Shown: positions 23,223 to 33,129 of the stretch, one piece after another
Layout of the letters: each line of letters starts with the position of its first letter
How positions within the stretch are numbered: position 1 is the stretch's first letter
Origin: QHXQ01 sp045807745
Lineage (GTDB): Bacteria; Acidobacteriota; Blastocatellia; Pyrinomonadales; Pyrinomonadaceae
NCBI GenBank assembly: GCA_045807745.1
Contig: JBJMGT010000015.1
Coordinates: 186,001-250,000 of the forward strand
Reading direction: 5' to 3'
Length of the DNA stretch: 64,000 bases
Made by a program: the position numbers and the translations under genes
Notes under the pieces: model-generated
The model's input: only the letters and a program-made list of their open reading frames with translations
What the model was told of the DNA's origin: nothing
Databases searched by the model: none

Positions 23223-24164
23223 TCACCCTTTGACTTCCCCGGCGTGCTTGAGAGATTCGCGCAGGAAGTTCTCGAAGATGATGCGCCCGTCGCGCGACTC
23301 GTTTGGATGTGCCCAGCGTGTGGCGCGCGTGCGGTCGTAGTCCTCGAAAGATTTTTCGAGATGGAATTGCACGGTGTAGATGAGTTGCCCGTCCGTCCGT
23401 TTGACCATCATCTGGTTGCGACAGAAGTAGGCGGTCGCGAGTAGCTTGAAGCCTTCGGGCACGCGGTCGAGTTCGAGGCCGTGGTTCTGCCAGACACGCA
23501 GGATGCGCGCCTCGGTTGTGTAATCCTGCCAGAGACCTGTCTGCGGATCGTGTATGCCGGCGAAGATCGGGTCGTCCGGGTCGGTGATGCGGATGAAGCG
23601 ATATTGATACTCGAAAGGCCGCTGCGCACGGTTCTCGTGTTGCTCACGTTTGTCGAGCGTCTGGATGCGCGCCCCAAAGCTTAAGCCGATAAGTTGATGA
23701 CCGCCGCAAATGCCGAGCACGGGCGTGCGCGTTGTGGTAATGAACTCGGCGAACTTGGCGAGCAGCGCCGGGCTGTAGAGATCAAAGTCGCTGAGCGTAC
23801 CGCTCAAGACGATAGCATCGGGGCGGAAAGCGTAGGCCGCTGCGGCGACCTCCGATAGATGAACTGTCTCCGTCACGGGCTGGCGCACGAGGCGCGAGAT
23901 GTTATTGCGTATGTTGTTGAGGGCCATGCCGGCGATCTTGCGCTCGCGTTGCAGGTTAGTGTCCGTCCGCCGGCCCCATTCCGCCAATGCGACTTCAGAG
24001 AGATCGCTTCGGTCGCGCAAGAGATCGTCCACGACAAGGACGCGCGCCGTGTCAATCCGCTGCTCAATCGGTTCAAAGCGACAGTAAGAGCGCTGATTGA
24101 AAGGGAACGGTAGCGGTTCAGCTTGATCGATGGGGGTGCGCGGTGTTTGTTCGAGTTCCTGCAT
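23223..24164 (-). CDS. Class I glutamine-amidotransferase-like protein
   Basis: 313 residues from ATG at 24164. The GATase triad is visible: nucleophile Cys in GICGGHQLIG (about 154), and His/Glu in YTVQFHLEKS (about 263). About 45 N-terminal residues precede the domain start RVLVVDD. No synthetase domain is fused, so it is either a free amidotransferase subunit, a gamma-glutamyl hydrolase-like peptidase, or a GMP-synthase-like partner. The next gene upstream ends 11 bases before the longer in-frame start, suggesting co-transcription. Confidence 0.78.
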   Translation of the reverse strand: MQELEQTPRTPIDQAEPLPFPFNQRSYCRFEPIEQRIDTARVLVVDDLLRDRSDLSEVALAEWGRRTDTNLQRERKIAGMALNNIRNNISRLVRQPVTETVHLSEVAAAAYAFRPDAIVLSGTLSDFDLYSPALLAKFAEFITTTRTPVLGICGGHQLIGLSFGARIQTLDKREQHENRAQRPFEYQYRFIRITDPDDPIFAGIHDPQTGLWQDYTTEARILRVWQNHGLELDRVPEGFKLLATAYFCRNQMMVKRTDGQLIYTVQFHLEKSFEDYDRTRATRWAHPNESRDGRIIFENFLRESLKHAGEVKG

Positions 24165-24196
24165 CGTTCTCTTAAAAGTCCACAATAGTTAGATGT

Positions 24197-24748
24197 TCAC
24201 GCCCGGCGCAGCCGTTGTTTCGTATTCTGGTTGAACTGCGGCACGGCCGCGCCTGCGCCTGCCTCTTCGACCTCGCCCCGCGCCGCGCCGATCAGCGTGC
24301 GCCGCAAACGCGCACGCAATGCTGCTGTGCGCTCGCTTGCCCGGTGCTCTATGAGCAATAACATGTGCTGCCATGAAGATTCAAGCTCGTCCGCAAGCGG
24401 GGACGTTCGTGTAATGTCGTATGGGACGGCGACGGCGGCCACACCCAAGCGCGCGAAGACAGCCAGATAGCGCGCCGTCGCCAGATCGGGACACGACAGG
24501 CGCTTACGTCCGACCTTCAACTCCACGCCCAACAACGTGTGCTGCACGGACACTTCCGTCCCGGCCTTCGCCGCCGGCAGCGCGTGCGAGCGCGTGCGCA
24601 TGGGCATGATTTTTTCCCGATAAATGCGCGGCAGCCAAACGTCTGCCAACTCATCCTTGATCTGGGCCGCCAACTCGTCGGCGCTGCCCAGTCGCGCCTT
24701 TTTCTGCGCCACCGCCGGTTGCACCGCAACTGTCTGCCAAGCACACAT
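24197..24748 (-). CDS. Protein of unknown function
   Basis: About 183 residues. The hydrophobic start is short (MCAWQTVAVQPAVA) and could be a weak signal peptide. An alpha/beta region with Arg-rich helices near 135-155 follows. ATG at 24748 is chosen; a GTG two codons earlier lies at the edge of a repeat hairpin. No SD is seen. It sits between the GATase-like gene and the nuo operon on the same strand. No family recognised, and this is the least certain coding call in the window. Confidence 0.5.
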   Translation of the reverse strand: MCAWQTVAVQPAVAQKKARLGSADELAAQIKDELADVWLPRIYREKIMPMRTRSHALPAAKAGTEVSVQHTLLGVELKVGRKRLSCPDLATARYLAVFARLGVAAVAVPYDITRTSPLADELESSWQHMLLLIEHRASERTAALRARLRRTLIGAARGEVEEAGAGAAVPQFNQNTKQRLRRA

Positions 24749-24753
24749 AAGCA

Positions 24754-24825
24754 CAGTGACAAGTGACGACTGACAAGTTGAGTGTGAATCTTAACTCGTC
24801 ACTCGGCACTTGTCACTTGTCACTG
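24754..24825. repeat. Heptad-repeat inverted arms at the end of the nuo operon
   Basis: Left arm CAGTGACAAGTGAC...; right arm built of 7-bp units CACTTGT CACTTGT CACTG (24807-24825). The arms are inverted copies, so the transcript folds into a long stem. The right arm overlaps the nuoN stop codon, so it may act as a terminator or RNA-stabilising element. Confidence 0.75.
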
Positions 24826-26415
24826 TTTTCTGGCGATTGCTGCTTGGGTGCTGCGGAAGGCGTCGAGCACTTGGCCGGGGAAGAGGCCGAGGTAAAAGAC
24901 GCCGAGGACGGTCAAGATGAGCACGATGGTGATGCTTGCGGGCACGCGCGGCGGCGTCCAAGCGGTCGTGCGTTCGCGGAAGAACATGACGACGACGAGG
25001 CGTAGATAGTAATAGACCGAGACGGCCGAGTTGAGCACGCCGACGACGACAAGCGCGGTGTACTTCGCGCCGCCGGGCGCGCTCGACAGATTGAGCGCCG
25101 CGCGGAAGACCATGACCTTGCCCATGAAGCCCGCCGTCAACGGGATGCCGATCAGGCTGAGCAGAAAGAGCGTCAGCGTGAAGGCGAGCGCGGGCGCGCG
25201 GAAGCCTATGCCGTTGTAATCCTCGATCTCCGTGCGCCGGTCGCCGTTGCGCGCGATCATGGTCACAACAGCGAACGCGCCGAGGTTCATGACCGCATAG
25301 GAGAGCAGATAAAAGACGACGGCCGCGACGGCCTCACGCTGTTGCACTTCCTCTAGAGCCGCGCCCGCCGCGACGAACCCGACGAGCGCATAACCCGCGT
25401 GCGCGATGGACGAGTAGGCCAGCATGCGCTTGACGTTTGTCTGCACGAGCGCGGCGAGGTTGCCGACAGACATTGTCAAGATCGCGAGCACATACAGCGT
25501 GTTCAGCCATACGTCGTGGATCGGCGCGGCCTGCGCGGTGCTGGCAGCGATAAAGGGAAAGCCGATGAGAAAGACGCGCATGAACGAGGCAAACCCGGCC
25601 GCCTTTGGCCCCGCGGCCATGAACGCGGTCACGGGCGTGGGCGCACCTTCATAAACATCAGGCGTCCAGACGTGAAACGGCGCGGTCGCGATCTTAAAAC
25701 CGAAGCCGACGAGCAACAGCGCCGCGCCCGCGTACAGGAGCGCCGGGTAGGGCAGGCTCACGTCGCCGAGCCGCACGGCCAGCTCACGCAGGTTGGTCGT
25801 GCCCGCACCGTTGATGGTGGCCGTGCCGCCGTAGACCAGCGCGATGCCGTAGAGCAGGAAGGCGGACGAGAATGAGCCGAGGATGAAATACTTGATCGAA
25901 GATTCGTTCGAGCGCAGGTCAGTCCGGCGGAAGCCAGCCATCACGTAGGTCGAGATCGAGAGTAGCTCCAAGCCCAGAAAGATAATGACGAGGTCGCCGC
26001 CCGCCGCCATCAACATCATGCCGACGGTGGCGAACAGCAGGAGCGCATGAAACTCGCCCGCCGGCAAACGCTCCCACTCAACCCAGATCATCGAGAGCAA
26101 CACCGTCAGCGCCGCGACGACGATGAAGACGAGCGTAAACGACAGCCGCATCGGGTCGAGCACGATCATGCCGTTGTAGGCTTCGCGCAAACCCGGCGGC
26201 ACACGCCACAGCCACACGCACGCGCCAGCCGCCGCCGCGAGACCCGCAAGCGACAATCCGCCCGTGAGCCAAGGGCGATCCTCGCGGCGCGTGAAAGCGT
26301 CGACGAGCATCACGAGCACGCCCGTGATGGAGACGATCAACTCCGGCAGGAGCAGCGTCAGGCTCACATCCGGGTTCGGTGCTTGCAGTGTCTGTAATGC
26401 CAACAAGTAGTTCAT
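24820..26415 (-). CDS. nuoN: NADH-quinone oxidoreductase subunit N
   Basis: 531 residues, about 14 transmembrane helices, antiporter-like proton-pumping subunit of complex I. The conserved Lys/His-bearing helices and the block FHVWTPDVYEGAPTPVTAFM (about 248) are clear. It is the last nuo gene. Its ATG overlaps the stop of a thioredoxin-like gene by one base (ATGA pattern on the minus strand). Its stop lies in the heptad-repeat hairpin. Confidence 0.95.
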   Translation of the reverse strand: MNYLLALQTLQAPNPDVSLTLLLPELIVSITGVLVMLVDAFTRREDRPWLTGGLSLAGLAAAAGACVWLWRVPPGLREAYNGMIVLDPMRLSFTLVFIVVAALTVLLSMIWVEWERLPAGEFHALLLFATVGMMLMAAGGDLVIIFLGLELLSISTYVMAGFRRTDLRSNESSIKYFILGSFSSAFLLYGIALVYGGTATINGAGTTNLRELAVRLGDVSLPYPALLYAGAALLLVGFGFKIATAPFHVWTPDVYEGAPTPVTAFMAAGPKAAGFASFMRVFLIGFPFIAASTAQAAPIHDVWLNTLYVLAILTMSVGNLAALVQTNVKRMLAYSSIAHAGYALVGFVAAGAALEEVQQREAVAAVVFYLLSYAVMNLGAFAVVTMIARNGDRRTEIEDYNGIGFRAPALAFTLTLFLLSLIGIPLTAGFMGKVMVFRAALNLSSAPGGAKYTALVVVGVLNSAVSVYYYLRLVVVMFFRERTTAWTPPRVPASITIVLILTVLGVFYLGLFPGQVLDAFRSTQAAIARKQ

Positions 26416-26981
26416 CAGTTGGTGTTAGTCTCGGCGCGCGCCGCCGTGCGCGCGAGCAGCGCGTCGAGCCGGGCGCGCACGTTCTTCTTATACTCAATCG
26501 GATCAGACGACATGCCCGTCTGTTTGGGCGCGGCGAACGCGCCCGTCTGGTCGAAGAAAACGATCATCGGCAACCGCAGCCGCTGGCTGAACTGCCCGAA
26601 CGCCGCGTAGTCCGGATCGCGCAGCACGGGCATCGTCAAGCGATGCAGCTTTGCGTATTGCCGCACCCACGCGTCCGACGCCTGTTGTTTCGTATCGACG
26701 CTGACCCAGAGAAAACGCACGGGCTTGCGGGCGTACTCTTCTTGCAACTCTGCGAGCGCCGTCAACTCCCACTCGCAGGGCTTACACCACGTTGCGCCGA
26801 ATGAGACGAGCACCACCTGACCGCGCATCTCAGTCACGTCATAAATTTTGCCGTCCACGCCCTTCAGTTTTACGTTGAGCGCACCTGTGCGCGCGGACGC
26901 GGCTTGCGCCAAGACAACGCCTGAGCAGATCAGCATAAGCGCAACAAAGAAGAGCACATTTTTTAATCGTCTTAAGCTCAT
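26415..26981 (-). CDS. TlpA/ResA-like thioredoxin-fold protein within the nuo operon
   Basis: 188 residues from ATG at 26981; a longer start at 27008 would put nine polar residues before the signal peptide. Signal peptide (about 1-26), then a TlpA-like domain with the redox motif WCKPC (about 77-81) in SFGATWCKPCEWEL. It acts outside the cytoplasmic membrane as a thiol-disulfide reductase or in protein/heme maturation. It is wedged between nuoM and nuoN, with stop/start overlap to nuoN, which is not usual for complex I operons. Confidence 0.85.
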   Translation of the reverse strand: MSLRRLKNVLFFVALMLICSGVVLAQAASARTGALNVKLKGVDGKIYDVTEMRGQVVLVSFGATWCKPCEWELTALAELQEEYARKPVRFLWVSVDTKQQASDAWVRQYAKLHRLTMPVLRDPDYAAFGQFSQRLRLPMIVFFDQTGAFAAPKQTGMSSDPIEYKKNVRARLDALLARTAARAETNTN

Positions 26982-27025
26982 TACTTCACAATGGGCCAAA
27001 TCATGCACAACTTAACTTGCAAACT

Positions 27026-28561
27026 TCACTTGTTCTCCGCGACCGTACCGCGACTCTGGGGCGCGACGACGCGCGTGCGCACGTCGTTGACGCTCGCCTG
27101 CGAGCGGCTCAGGAACGGGCGCGGGTAAGCGCCCATGTAGAGCATCAGGAGGAGGAGCGGCAAGAGCAAGCCAAGTTCGCGCCAACTCAGATCGGTCAGC
27201 CGCGCGTTCTTCTCGTTCGTCACGCGCCCGAACAGGACGCGCTGCAACATCCAGAGCATATAGACCGCCGCCCAGATGACGCCCGTCGCCGCCAGCATCG
27301 TGATGATATAAGAGTGGCGCAGTATGCCAACCGTGTCCGATGTCCAAGTGCCTAGCAGGATCAGAAACTCGCCAATGAAGCCGTTGAGTAGGGGCAAGCC
27401 GACGGATGAGAGCGACGTGATCACAAAGACAGTTGCGAACCAGGGCATCGGTTGAGCTAAGCCGCCGAACTCGGAGATCAAACGCGTGTGCCGCCGCTCG
27501 TAGATCATACCGACGATTAAAAATAGCGCGCCGGTCGAGACGCCATGATTGAGCATCTGATAGAGCGCGCCTTGCATGCCCTGTTCCGTGAATGAGAACA
27601 GGCCCAACACGATGAAGCCCATGTGACTAACCGACGAGTAAGCGACGAGTCGCTTCACATCCGGCTGCACCATTGCGACCAACGCGCCGTAGATGATGCC
27701 GATGATGGCGAGCGTCACCATCAACCCGGAAAAATACTGCGCGGCCACTGGGAAGAGCGTCAGGTTGAAACGCATCAGCCCGTATGTGCCCATCTTCAAC
27801 AACACGCCCGCGAGGATGACAGAGCCGGCGGTCGGTGCTTCCGTGTGTGCATCCGGCAGCCACGTGTGGAAGGGAAACAGCGGCACTTTGATCGAGAAGG
27901 CGAGCGCAAAGGCGGCGAAGAGCCAGAACTCCCAATGTCCCGGATACGGGAGGGCCGTCCCGTCTGCCAGCGCCTTGAGCATCAACGTGTAGTCAAACGT
28001 GCCGAAATGATAATAGAGCGCAATGATGCCGACGAGCATCAGCAGACTGCCCAGCGCCGTGTAGATGAAAAATTTGACCGCCGCGTATATCCGGCGCTCG
28101 CCGCCCCAGACGCCGATCAGGAAATACATCGGCACAAGCGACGCCTCGAAGAACAGATAGAACAGCAGCAGGTCGAGCGAAACGAAGACGCCGAGCATCG
28201 CACCTTCGAGCAGCAGCAGAAACGCGTAGAAGGCTGTGTGTCGTTCTTCGACCGCATGCCACGTCGAGATGATCGAGATGGGCACGAGCAGAGTGGTCAA
28301 CAGCACGAGCCACAGGCTGATGCCATCCACGCCGACGTGATAGCGCGCGCCGATCTGCCCGATCCAAGAGATGTCCTGCACGAAGCGAAACGTGCCGCTC
28401 GCACTGTCGCCTCTGAGCAGCAGGAGCGACAGCGCGAAGTTGACAAGCGAGAATACAAGCGCCAGCCAGCGCGTCTCAGCCGCGCCTCTACGCAGGAGCG
28501 CAACGACGACCGCGCCGCCGACCGGCAGCAGGATGAGTATGGTGATCAGGTAGCGCTCCAT
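27026..28561 (-). CDS. nuoM: NADH-quinone oxidoreductase subunit M
   Basis: 511 residues, about 14 transmembrane helices. Antiporter-like subunit with FPFHTWLPDAHTEAPTAGSV (about 223) and the conserved Glu/Lys channel residues. It starts with ATG 6 bases after the nuoL stop. Its neighbour downstream is the thioredoxin-like gene rather than nuoN. Confidence 0.95.
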   Translation of the reverse strand: MERYLITILILLPVGGAVVVALLRRGAAETRWLALVFSLVNFALSLLLLRGDSASGTFRFVQDISWIGQIGARYHVGVDGISLWLVLLTTLLVPISIISTWHAVEERHTAFYAFLLLLEGAMLGVFVSLDLLLFYLFFEASLVPMYFLIGVWGGERRIYAAVKFFIYTALGSLLMLVGIIALYYHFGTFDYTLMLKALADGTALPYPGHWEFWLFAAFALAFSIKVPLFPFHTWLPDAHTEAPTAGSVILAGVLLKMGTYGLMRFNLTLFPVAAQYFSGLMVTLAIIGIIYGALVAMVQPDVKRLVAYSSVSHMGFIVLGLFSFTEQGMQGALYQMLNHGVSTGALFLIVGMIYERRHTRLISEFGGLAQPMPWFATVFVITSLSSVGLPLLNGFIGEFLILLGTWTSDTVGILRHSYIITMLAATGVIWAAVYMLWMLQRVLFGRVTNEKNARLTDLSWRELGLLLPLLLLMLYMGAYPRPFLSRSQASVNDVRTRVVAPQSRGTVAENK

Positions 28562-28567
28562 AAACGT

Positions 28568-30910
<2,343 letters not shown>

Positions 30911-30928
30911 AAATAACTTAACGCGCCG

Positions 30929-31231
30929 CTACAGCTTCAGCACGCTTGCCTCGTCTACGTCGAGCGATTCGCGGTTGCGGAAGACAGCGATGATGATGCC
31001 TAAGCCGACGGCCGCTTCGGCGGCGGCGACGGTCATGACGATAAAGACGAACAGTTGCCCCGACACGTCGCGGAAAAAGCTGGAGAACGCCACGAGCGAC
31101 AGGTTCACGGCGTTGAGCATCAGCTCGATGCACATGAACATGGCAATGGCGTTGCGCTTGATGATGACACCCGTGACGCCGATGGTGAACAAGACGGCGG
31201 ACAGGGCCAGATACCATGACAGCGGGATCAT
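30929..31231 (-). CDS. nuoK: NADH-quinone oxidoreductase subunit K
   Basis: 100 residues, the normal length, with three transmembrane helices and the conserved Glu in FMCIELMLNAVNLSLVAF (about 30-48). It overlaps the nuoJ stop by four bases, so the two are translationally coupled. Confidence 0.95.
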   Translation of the reverse strand: MIPLSWYLALSAVLFTIGVTGVIIKRNAIAMFMCIELMLNAVNLSLVAFSSFFRDVSGQLFVFIVMTVAAAEAAVGLGIIIAVFRNRESLDVDEASVLKL

Positions 31232-31932
31232 TCGTCGCCCTCCCTTTCGTGTGCTCTATCCCAGAGACCTGATTGGGCGGCCACCTCCGCCGTCGTGTGC
31301 GCAACGACGGGCGAGCCGTCGCCGACGCGGGCCGGATCAAGCGTCTGCGCCGTGAGTACCTGCGAGCCGGGCACGACCAAGGCCGTTGTGCGTAGGGCTG
31401 TGCGCCGTGCCAGCGACATCGCGCCGACGAGCGCCATCAAGATCAAGATGGACGTGATCTCAAACGGCAGCAGGTAAGTGGTGAACAACCCAGCACCGAT
31501 GGACGCAGTCAACCCGACGCTCGATGGATTGAGCGCGACGACGGGGCTGTCCGGCGCGGCCGGCGCGTTGTTGACGAAGTAGAGTATGAACGCCCCTTCG
31601 GCGAAGAGCGCGGCCGCCAGCAGCACCGCGATGGGCACGAGGTAGCTCAGCCGTACAGGCTTTCTGACCTCGTCCTCAACATTTAATAACATGATGACGA
31701 AGACGACGAGCACCATGATCGCGCCCGCGTAGACGATAATCTGCACGGCGGCGATGAACGGCGCGGCGAGCGTCAGATACAGCCCGGCGAGGGCGGCGAA
31801 GACGGCGATCAGAGAGATCGCGCAATAGAGCGGGTTGCGCTGTACGACGAGCGCAACGGCAGCGCCAATGGCCAGCCCGGCGAGCAGGAAGAAAATTATG
31901 TATGGGGCACTTTGAGTTAACGACTCAAACAT
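31228..31932 (-). CDS. nuoJ: NADH-quinone oxidoreductase subunit J
   Basis: 234 residues with five transmembrane helices and a longer polar C-terminal tail (about 180-234) than in many homologues. The conserved helix AVQIIVYAGAIMVLVVFVIML (about 61) is intact. It follows nuoH after only 36 bases; the nuoI gene that normally stands here is absent. Confidence 0.94.
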   Translation of the reverse strand: MFESLTQSAPYIIFFLLAGLAIGAAVALVVQRNPLYCAISLIAVFAALAGLYLTLAAPFIAAVQIIVYAGAIMVLVVFVIMLLNVEDEVRKPVRLSYLVPIAVLLAAALFAEGAFILYFVNNAPAAPDSPVVALNPSSVGLTASIGAGLFTTYLLPFEITSILILMALVGAMSLARRTALRTTALVVPGSQVLTAQTLDPARVGDGSPVVAHTTAEVAAQSGLWDRAHEREGDE

Positions 31933-31968
31933 AGTTACTCGCTGCGGCCCAACTTAGACGGCGCGCAC

Positions 31969-33033
31969 TCAGGATGCGAAGAAGAACACAATCGTCGCGG
32001 TCAGGATCAAATTCAGAATCGCGACGGGCAACAGAAACTTCCAACCGAAATTCATCAACTGGTCGAAGCGGAAACGCGGCAGCGTCCCGCGCAGCCAGAT
32101 GTAGAGAAACAGGAAGCAGATAACCTTGGCCAAAAAGTAGACGATGCCGAGCGCGGGGAACGTCGCCACGCCGGGGCCGTTCCAACCGCCGAAGAACATC
32201 GTCGTCGCCAGCATCGAGACAGTGAACATGTTGACGTACTCAGCCATGAAGAAGAGCGCGAACTTCAAGGCGCTGTACTCGGTGTGGAAACCCGCGACCA
32301 ACTCGGTCTCGGCCTCCGGCAGATCGAACGGCACGCGGTTCGTTTCGGCGATGGCCGAGATTAGATAGATCACAAAGCCGATAATCTGTGGGAAGACGTT
32401 CCACTTCGGGATGACATAAAACCAATAGCCTGATTGCAACTCGACAATGTGATAAAGATCGAGCGAACTCGACAGCAGCACGACGCCGACGAGACTCAAG
32501 CCCAGCGACAGTTCATAAGAGATAAGCTGCGCCGACGCGCGCAAGCCGCCCATCAAGCTGTACTTGTTATTCGACGACCAACCCGCGAGTGCGATGCCAT
32601 AGACGCCGACCGACGTGATCGCCAGCACGTACAGCAGCGCCACGTCGAAGCGCGCGACGACGAGCGGGAAGGTGATACGTGTGAAGGGGATCGTGATCTC
32701 AGGCCCGAACGGGTAGACGATGATCGGCATCAGCGCGGCCGTGATCGCCAGCATCGGCGCGAGCAGATAGATGAAGCGCGTCGACTTGTCGGGGATGATC
32801 TCTTCTTTGAAAATAAACTTCAACAGGTCAGCGAAGGGTTGCAGCACGCCGCCCGGCCCCACGCGATTCGGGCCGACGCGCCCCTGCATGAAGCCCAGAA
32901 TCCGTCGCTCGGCGAGCACCGTGTATGCCACGACCATCAACACCGCGACGAACGCGACGTTGATGCCGATGAATTGATAAATACCCTGCGCCACCGTCGG
33001 CCCGACAAGATGATTCAGCCAGTCCATAGGCAT
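31969..33033 (-). CDS. nuoH: NADH-quinone oxidoreductase subunit H
   Basis: 354 residues, about eight transmembrane helices, the quinone-channel subunit. AERRILGFMQGRVGPNRVGP (about 41) and the acidic block FDLPEAETELVAGFHTEYSA (about 237) are fully conserved. ATG at 33033 is used; a TTG one codon earlier is in frame. No SD is visible because the region upstream is a pyrimidine-rich heptad-repeat arm. Confidence 0.95.
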   Translation of the reverse strand: MPMDWLNHLVGPTVAQGIYQFIGINVAFVAVLMVVAYTVLAERRILGFMQGRVGPNRVGPGGVLQPFADLLKFIFKEEIIPDKSTRFIYLLAPMLAITAALMPIIVYPFGPEITIPFTRITFPLVVARFDVALLYVLAITSVGVYGIALAGWSSNNKYSLMGGLRASAQLISYELSLGLSLVGVVLLSSSLDLYHIVELQSGYWFYVIPKWNVFPQIIGFVIYLISAIAETNRVPFDLPEAETELVAGFHTEYSALKFALFFMAEYVNMFTVSMLATTMFFGGWNGPGVATFPALGIVYFLAKVICFLFLYIWLRGTLPRFRFDQLMNFGWKFLLPVAILNLILTATIVFFFAS

Positions 33034-33034
33034 C

Positions 33035-33126
33035 AAAGGATGAAGAATGAAGGATGAAGGATGAATAAGTACAAAGCTCGTTCATCCGTCTTGTCTTCAT
33101 CCCTCATCCTTCATCCTTCATCCTTT
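33035..33126. repeat. Heptad-repeat inverted arms between nuoG and nuoH
   Basis: Left arm built of GATGAAG units (33039-33066), right arm of the complementary TTCATCC units (33108-33126), period 7, inverted. The spacer contains no gene. The stem forms in the nuo transcript between nuoG and nuoH. Confidence 0.8.
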
Positions 33127-33129
33127 CTT

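Noticed and set aside
31933..31968. Possibility of a frameshifted nuoI remnant between nuoH and nuoJ.
   Set aside because: Only 36 bases are available and no CxxCxxC coding remnant is visible.
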